Positions 59,906 to 64,000 of a DNA stretch of 64,000 bases are shown piece after piece. The stretch is taken from positions 744,001 through 808,000 of the forward strand of contig NC_015577.1 of NCBI RefSeq assembly GCF_000214355.1, written 5' to 3'. Positions within the stretch are counted from its first letter, which is position 1; each line of letters begins with the position of its first letter. Below the pieces are notes generated by a model, which saw only the letters and a program-made list of their open reading frames with translations, was not told where the DNA came from and searched no databases. This DNA is from Leadbettera azotonutricia ZAS-9. Its GTDB lineage: Bacteria > Spirochaetota > Spirochaetia > Treponematales > Breznakiellaceae. Both the position numbers and the translations under genes were made by a program.

Positions 59906-61063
59906 ATGACTGTTGAATATGAACTTGCAAGGTTAGAGGATTATGACGAAGTCATAGATCTGGGAAATTATGTATTTTCTGCTGCCCATGTTCCTCACGA
60001 TTTTCCTGCAATCCTGCCCAAGCTTTATAGACGGGAAAATTTTATGGATGGGCTTCATTATATTGCAAGGGAAGACGGAAAAATAAAATCCATCATCGGG
60101 GTTTATCCCATGGAGCTTCATGTCCTCGGAGAAGTCCTCCAGGGCCGGGGCATAGGCATGGTTTCGGTGCACCCCTACAGCCGTTCCAAAGGCTATATGA
60201 AAACCTTGATGAATCTGGCCCTGGACGATATGAAGCGCGACAGGGTGGCTTTTAGCTGCCTGGGGGGCCAGAGGCAGCGTTACGAATATTTTGGCTATAC
60301 CCCAGTTGGAACCAGGGTTGGCTTCTGCTGCGATAAAGCAAATGTCAACCATGTAAAAGGAAGGGATTTTGTTTCATCCCTTTCTCTTAAACCGCTTGGC
60401 CCTGAGGATGCAGCCTGCCTGGAAAACATACGGCATATGCACGAAAAAAAGCCGATGTATTTTGGACGCCCTGCCGAAAGCCGCCGTTTTTATGATGTCC
60501 TCAATTCATGGAGGGCAGGGGTCTATGCGGTGATGGAAGGCGATGAGTTTTTTGGCTATTTTATTGGCAATCAGAAAATCGGCCAAATTACAGAAATCAA
60601 TTTAAAAGACAGTTTCCGTATCATCGAGGCAGTAAACCTCTTTATGAAGGATCGTAGCGATCTTACAGTAAGGGTTCAAGCCTTTGACCGGGAAAAGATG
60701 GCAGCCCTTTCTGACTTTGCAGAGGACTGCCAATTGGACACCGCATATAATTACCGTATTTTTAATTTCCCGGCAATGCTAAAAGCATTGTTAAAATTCC
60801 GCTTAAGCCTTGGCAGCGTTCCTGACGGGAAATTGAGCTTTAAGATAGGCGAACAGGAACCCCTGAATATTGCTGTTTCCCATGGAGAAGTCTCTGTGAC
60901 GCCATTCCCCGGCAAGCCTGATCTTGCCTTGAGCGAGCTTGAGGCAGTGTCGTTTTTCTTTTCGCCTTTGACGCCCCTGGCTTCTTCCCTTGTAAAAGGG
61001 AACCCTTTTTTGCAGTCCCTGTTGCCCCTTCCATTGTTTATGGAACACGCCGATGAGGTGTAG
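59906..61063 (+). CDS. GNAT acetyltransferase, Eis-like
   Basis: 385 residues from ATG 59906, preceded by GAGGA; ATG 59894 (four residues longer) has no Shine-Dalgarno. An N-terminal GNAT domain with the acetyl-CoA loop VSVHPYSRSKGYMKTLM and CLGGQRQRYEYFGYTPVG, a second GNAT-like domain, and a C-terminal SCP2-like part, as in Eis-type proteins. The acceptor is unknown. Located right behind ADP-ribosylglycohydrolase B. Confidence 0.85.
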   Translation: MTVEYELARLEDYDEVIDLGNYVFSAAHVPHDFPAILPKLYRRENFMDGLHYIAREDGKIKSIIGVYPMELHVLGEVLQGRGIGMVSVHPYSRSKGYMKTLMNLALDDMKRDRVAFSCLGGQRQRYEYFGYTPVGTRVGFCCDKANVNHVKGRDFVSSLSLKPLGPEDAACLENIRHMHEKKPMYFGRPAESRRFYDVLNSWRAGVYAVMEGDEFFGYFIGNQKIGQITEINLKDSFRIIEAVNLFMKDRSDLTVRVQAFDREKMAALSDFAEDCQLDTAYNYRIFNFPAMLKALLKFRLSLGSVPDGKLSFKIGEQEPLNIAVSHGEVSVTPFPGKPDLALSELEAVSFFFSPLTPLASSLVKGNPFLQSLLPLPLFMEHADEV

Positions 61064-61133
61064 CGTCAGGGTATATAATGAAACCTTGACAATTATGCCC
61101 GACAGGTTCAAAATATTATTTAAGAGGCAAAAT

Positions 61134-62372
61134 ATGAAGAAACATACGATTTTTGGCTTGGCTCTGCCGGTTTTGTTGGCAGTTCTTGCTTTAGGCGGAT
61201 GCTCTACGGATGGAGATAGCAATAGCCGGGATAGCGGTATTCTGACTATCAGTAATATGCCGACTGTTACTTCGGCTTCAATCTATATTCTGGATCAGAA
61301 TGTCACTCTAACAAGTGTTCCACAAACAATTTTGGGAGGCGCTGTAGCAACGGCTACAAAACCATTACCGAATAGTACTGAATCTATAACATTGACTGAA
61401 GGCCTGCTTCCGCCCCAGCGTTTTACAGCCACTGGGGATTATTCCATTTTAATTGTCACTATTAATCCAGTGTTTACTGTATATAAGAATAATGTCCATT
61501 TTGATAATGGCTGTCTTTCAATTTCCTGGAATAAGTTATTCGAGTTTGGCAAAGGCGGAACTCTTAGCGTTGCTGATGTGCCGGTAAATACTATCAGTTT
61601 ATTTGCATATCTAACTGCACAGTCAATCAGTTATGAAGATAAAGATAATATATCCAATATTATTACCAATCCTGCTGCGGCTGGAACAGGAGTAATTTCT
61701 GTTGAGTCTGCAACTGTAGATTTAAAAACTCTTTCTGAAACTCTGGGATTTGATAAAACAGGTTCCTATACGGTAATACTGAGTACAGGAGGTGTTCCAA
61801 GCCTTTTCAGAAACGATGTCGAGTTTGTAGATGGCTCTGCTTCAATTTCTTGGAATGATCTATGGGATATTGGCAATTATCAATATATTGTATCCGTTAA
61901 GGATTGTGCCAATATCGAAGCCTTGACGGCTTTTTTGAAAAGTGCTCCGCCCAATACCTCAAGTACGCCGTACAAGATTAATATTTCTGCGGGATCGCTT
62001 TCTGATCTTATCAAAGATGGTGATTGGTTAGGCGGGATTCTATCTGCTCTGAATGGCCACTATATTTCTCTTGACTTGGGCGGTGTTGCAGGAACTGCGA
62101 TTCCTGACAGTACTTCCCGGCCTGCAGATGACAAAATTAAAAGTATTACCTTGCCTGCCGGTATTACCTCTATCGGGGCAAATGTGCTTGTTAATTTGAC
62201 AGGACTCACCGGTCTAACCGTTAACGTTGTTAACCCACCTGTTTTGGCTGGTTCACTGGGTTCTGGTTTGACCCCCAGTATCTATGTGCCTTCGGCATCT
62301 GTTGTCGCATATCAAAACGCCGAAACTTGGAAGAATTATACAATAGTGGCTATAAGTAGCATTCTTCCCTAA
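61134..62372 (+). CDS. Surface lipoprotein with repeated modules
   Basis: 412 residues from ATG 61134 with AAGAGGC upstream. Lipoprotein signal ending LALGGCSTDG. Two similar internal modules of about 110 residues are visible (each with a TGxYxIL..., VHFDNGCLSISWNKLFEFGK / VEFVDGSASISWNDLWDIGN end). The C-terminal part resembles BspA-type leucine-rich repeats (SITLPAGITSIGANVLVNL) and a terminal IYVPSASVVAYQNAETWKNY as in treponemal LRR proteins. Probably surface-exposed, binding function inferred. Confidence 0.78.
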   Translation: MKKHTIFGLALPVLLAVLALGGCSTDGDSNSRDSGILTISNMPTVTSASIYILDQNVTLTSVPQTILGGAVATATKPLPNSTESITLTEGLLPPQRFTATGDYSILIVTINPVFTVYKNNVHFDNGCLSISWNKLFEFGKGGTLSVADVPVNTISLFAYLTAQSISYEDKDNISNIITNPAAAGTGVISVESATVDLKTLSETLGFDKTGSYTVILSTGGVPSLFRNDVEFVDGSASISWNDLWDIGNYQYIVSVKDCANIEALTAFLKSAPPNTSSTPYKINISAGSLSDLIKDGDWLGGILSALNGHYISLDLGGVAGTAIPDSTSRPADDKIKSITLPAGITSIGANVLVNLTGLTGLTVNVVNPPVLAGSLGSGLTPSIYVPSASVVAYQNAETWKNYTIVAISSILP

Positions 62373-62392
62373 AAGGACGAAGGCCGAGGATA

Positions 62393-62439
62393 TTGACAAA
62401 AAATGGGCTTCTATGCCATAGTTTGACATGGAAGCCCAT
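62393..62439 (+). promoter_or_regulatory. purB promoter with overlapping dyads, possibly leaderless
   Basis: TTGACA (62393-62398), 18-bp spacer, CATAGT (62417-62422). ATGGGCTTC (62403-62411) and GAAGCCCAT (62431-62439) form a 9-bp inverted repeat around CTATG-C-CATAG. The transcription start expected near 62429 coincides with the ATG at 62428; no Shine-Dalgarno is seen. Confidence 0.5.
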
Positions 62440-63894
62440 AGTTCAACACGGACAATTTTTCAAAATATAAGCTCTATCGATCACCGGTACTCAATTTCTG
62501 AAGCGGCTGTTTTTGACGCCCTGGTTCCCTGGATTTCCGAGGAAGCTTCGGTAGGGGCATGCGTCAGGGCGGAAATAGCCCTGGTCGTGGCCCATCTAAA
62601 AGTCAGGGGCCAGCTTAATGATTCTCTAAGGAAGAACCTCGAACACGCTACGGAAATTATAAGCCCTGAGGAAGTGTACGCCGAGGAAGAAAAAACCCGC
62701 CACAATATACGCGCCCTGGTGAATGTTATAAAGAAGAAAGTCCCTTCCGAGGTCGCCCCCCTGGTTCATCTGGGGGCTACCAGCGTTGACATTCTGGACA
62801 CAAGCCTTTCGTACCGCATGAAGGGCGTTACCCTGGCGGTGGTACTCCCGGAACTCAAGAAACTCGAGGTCCTGCTCTGCAATTTTGCCGAGAAGGAAGC
62901 GGAGACCCCCCAGGTTGGCCGCACCCATGGCCAGCACGCGGTGCCCATCACTGTGGGTTTTGCCGTGGCGGAATATATTTCCCGCCTGGGCAAGTCCATA
63001 CTCGAAATTGAGCGCCTTGCGGGGAACCTCAAAGGCAAGCTTGCCGGCGCTGTGGGGGCTTACAATGCCACCAGCATGATAGTCAAAGACCCCGAAGAGC
63101 TTGAACGTATCTACCTCGCTGAACTCGGCCTTGAACCATCCGAACATTCGACCCAGCTTGTAGAGCCGGAATACCTTCTCCGGCTGCTTCTGGAATTCAA
63201 CACCGCCTTCGGTGTCATTGCCAATCTGGCGGACGATCTCCGCAACCTCCAGCGCAGCGAAATCGGCGAACTCCGTGAAGGCTTTGGGGCTGACCAGGTG
63301 GGATCTTCCACCATGCCCCAAAAGCGCAACCCATGGAATTCCGAGCATGTCAAAAGCCTCTGGAAGGCTTTCATGCCCAGGGTGATGACCTTTTTCATGG
63401 ATCAAATCAGCGAGCACCAGCGGGATCTTTCCAATTCCGCAAGCCAGCGTTTTATTGCCGACTATGTTGCGGGCTTCAGCCTCGCAGTGTCCCGCATGTC
63501 CGGCGTAATCGAAGGCCTCGGCGCCGACCATGAGCGGCTTTTAGCCAACCTCAGGGGCAACACCGGCATCCCAGGCGGTGTCCTTGCCGAACCCGCATAC
63601 ATACTGTTGGCCGAAAGCGGCGTCTCGGACGCCCACGAAGTGATACGCAAGATCACCCTTGCTGCAGAAAAAGAAAAACTCTCCTTTGCCCAGGCCCTAT
63701 CAAGGGAAAGCGATGTGCTTGCCCGTATTGGCAATAAAATGCTGGAACTTGGGTTGATATCAGCATCAGGCGAAGTCTCAAAAGCCGCCTTGGCATGGTT
63801 TGAGAAACCTGAACAATATTGCGGTTTGGCAGTAAAGAAAGCTAAAACTCTTTCTGCTAAATATAGAGAATTAATGGAGACAAAAAATGTTTGA
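62428..63894 (+). CDS. purB: Adenylosuccinate lyase
   Basis: 488 residues. Fumarase/aspartase superfamily: early [40 protein letters not shown] with the catalytic His, and the signature loop [18 protein letters not shown] with the catalytic Ser. It acts twice in purine synthesis, releasing fumarate from SAICAR and from adenylosuccinate. guaB begins inside its last codons, so the two are one operon covering both branches of IMP use. Confidence 0.95.
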   Translation: MEAHSSTRTIFQNISSIDHRYSISEAAVFDALVPWISEEASVGACVRAEIALVVAHLKVRGQLNDSLRKNLEHATEIISPEEVYAEEEKTRHNIRALVNVIKKKVPSEVAPLVHLGATSVDILDTSLSYRMKGVTLAVVLPELKKLEVLLCNFAEKEAETPQVGRTHGQHAVPITVGFAVAEYISRLGKSILEIERLAGNLKGKLAGAVGAYNATSMIVKDPEELERIYLAELGLEPSEHSTQLVEPEYLLRLLLEFNTAFGVIANLADDLRNLQRSEIGELREGFGADQVGSSTMPQKRNPWNSEHVKSLWKAFMPRVMTFFMDQISEHQRDLSNSASQRFIADYVAGFSLAVSRMSGVIEGLGADHERLLANLRGNTGIPGGVLAEPAYILLAESGVSDAHEVIRKITLAAEKEKLSFAQALSRESDVLARIGNKMLELGLISASGEVSKAALAWFEKPEQYCGLAVKKAKTLSAKYRELMETKNV

Positions 63895-64000
63895 CGAAGC
63901 CTATTCCTACGATGACGTGCTCCTCCTTCCGGGGTATTCGGAAATACTTCCCAAGGAATGCGACATCGCAACTACCCTTTGTGCCGATATACGGCTCAAC
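63887..64000 (+). CDS. guaB: IMP dehydrogenase, N-terminal part (3' end outside window)
   Basis: From ATG 63887, preceded by GGAG, 38 codons to the window edge: [20 protein letters not shown], then [18 protein letters not shown]. The [13 protein letters not shown] motif is the conserved IMP dehydrogenase N-terminus. The enzyme converts IMP to XMP for guanine nucleotide synthesis. Overlaps purB by 8 bp. Confidence 0.9.
   Translation, partial: MFDEAYSYDDVLLLPGYSEILPKECDIATTLCADIRLN

Noticed and set aside
1-64000. tRNA, rRNA or CRISPR arrays
   Set aside because: No cloverleaf-type T-loop sequences, rRNA signatures or regularly spaced repeats were recognised by eye. A covariance-model scan would settle tRNAs.

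Overview
The window looks like chromosome from a spirochaete, most likely a Treponema of the termite-gut type. This is judged from gene content and style: a FliL paralogue, LplA/LplB/YtcP-type sugar ABC transporters, loose lipoprotein signals, a compact gene layout and mostly G+C-balanced coding DNA. No tRNA, rRNA or CRISPR array was seen. The window opens inside a response-regulator gene and closes at the start of guaB.

Layout. 1-7.2 kb: a leftward run (cupin, glmS, threonine aldolase, M24 peptidase, Ldh-family dehydrogenase, DUF4838-like protein). 7.2-13.1 kb: a rightward FliL-like / small membrane protein / ECF sigma / putative anti-sigma module, a large alpha-glucan phosphorylase, a Lys/Ala-repeat DNA-binding-type protein and a queuosine-precursor transporter. 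13.1-15.6 kb: a frameshifted GPH sugar transporter and an LrgAB pair. 31.4-37.2 kb: ParAB, a HAD phosphatase, a CBS/HATPase-DRTGG-PHP cassette and a secreted NlpC/P60 protein. 37.4-46.2 kb: GltBD, TlpA/FluC/CcdA and a second HAD phosphatase.

The most striking part is the sulfur region, 15.6-30.4 kb. A first operon (CysM-like synthase, JAMM peptidase, ThiS/MoaD-like carrier ending GG-IQG, E1-rhodanese) looks like a CysO-type protein-thiocarboxylate route to cysteine. A second operon encodes a family 2A encapsulin shell (SrpI-like), a cysteine desulfurase with a roughly 90-residue low-complexity N-terminal extension expected to load it into the shell, a NapH-like membrane Fe-S protein, serine acetyltransferase and a trans-sulfuration PLP enzyme. 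Converging on it is a leftward operon for a sulfonate/taurine-type ABC importer, CysK and a lipoprotein. Together these could import organosulfur, make O-acetylserine and cysteine, and convert cysteine sulfur to a sequestered form inside a protein compartment.

46.2-62.4 kb is accessory: ribokinase and a LacI regulator diverge from an AT-rich sugar-ABC / six-hairpin glycosidase / ADP-ribosylglycohydrolase operon, followed by a nucleoside hydrolase, a second ADP-ribosylglycohydrolase paralogue with higher G+C, a GNAT protein and a lipoprotein. Between them lie decayed or mobile pieces: a possible IS256-type transposase remnant, a DUF3782-like gene broken by one stop codon, and a DUF1016 nuclease gene bracketed by near-identical direct repeats. 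A similar gene graveyard (HicBA-like remnant, a chimeric scrap of the trans-sulfuration gene, a DUF3782 fragment) sits at 30.6-31.4 kb. The window ends with purB and the start of guaB.
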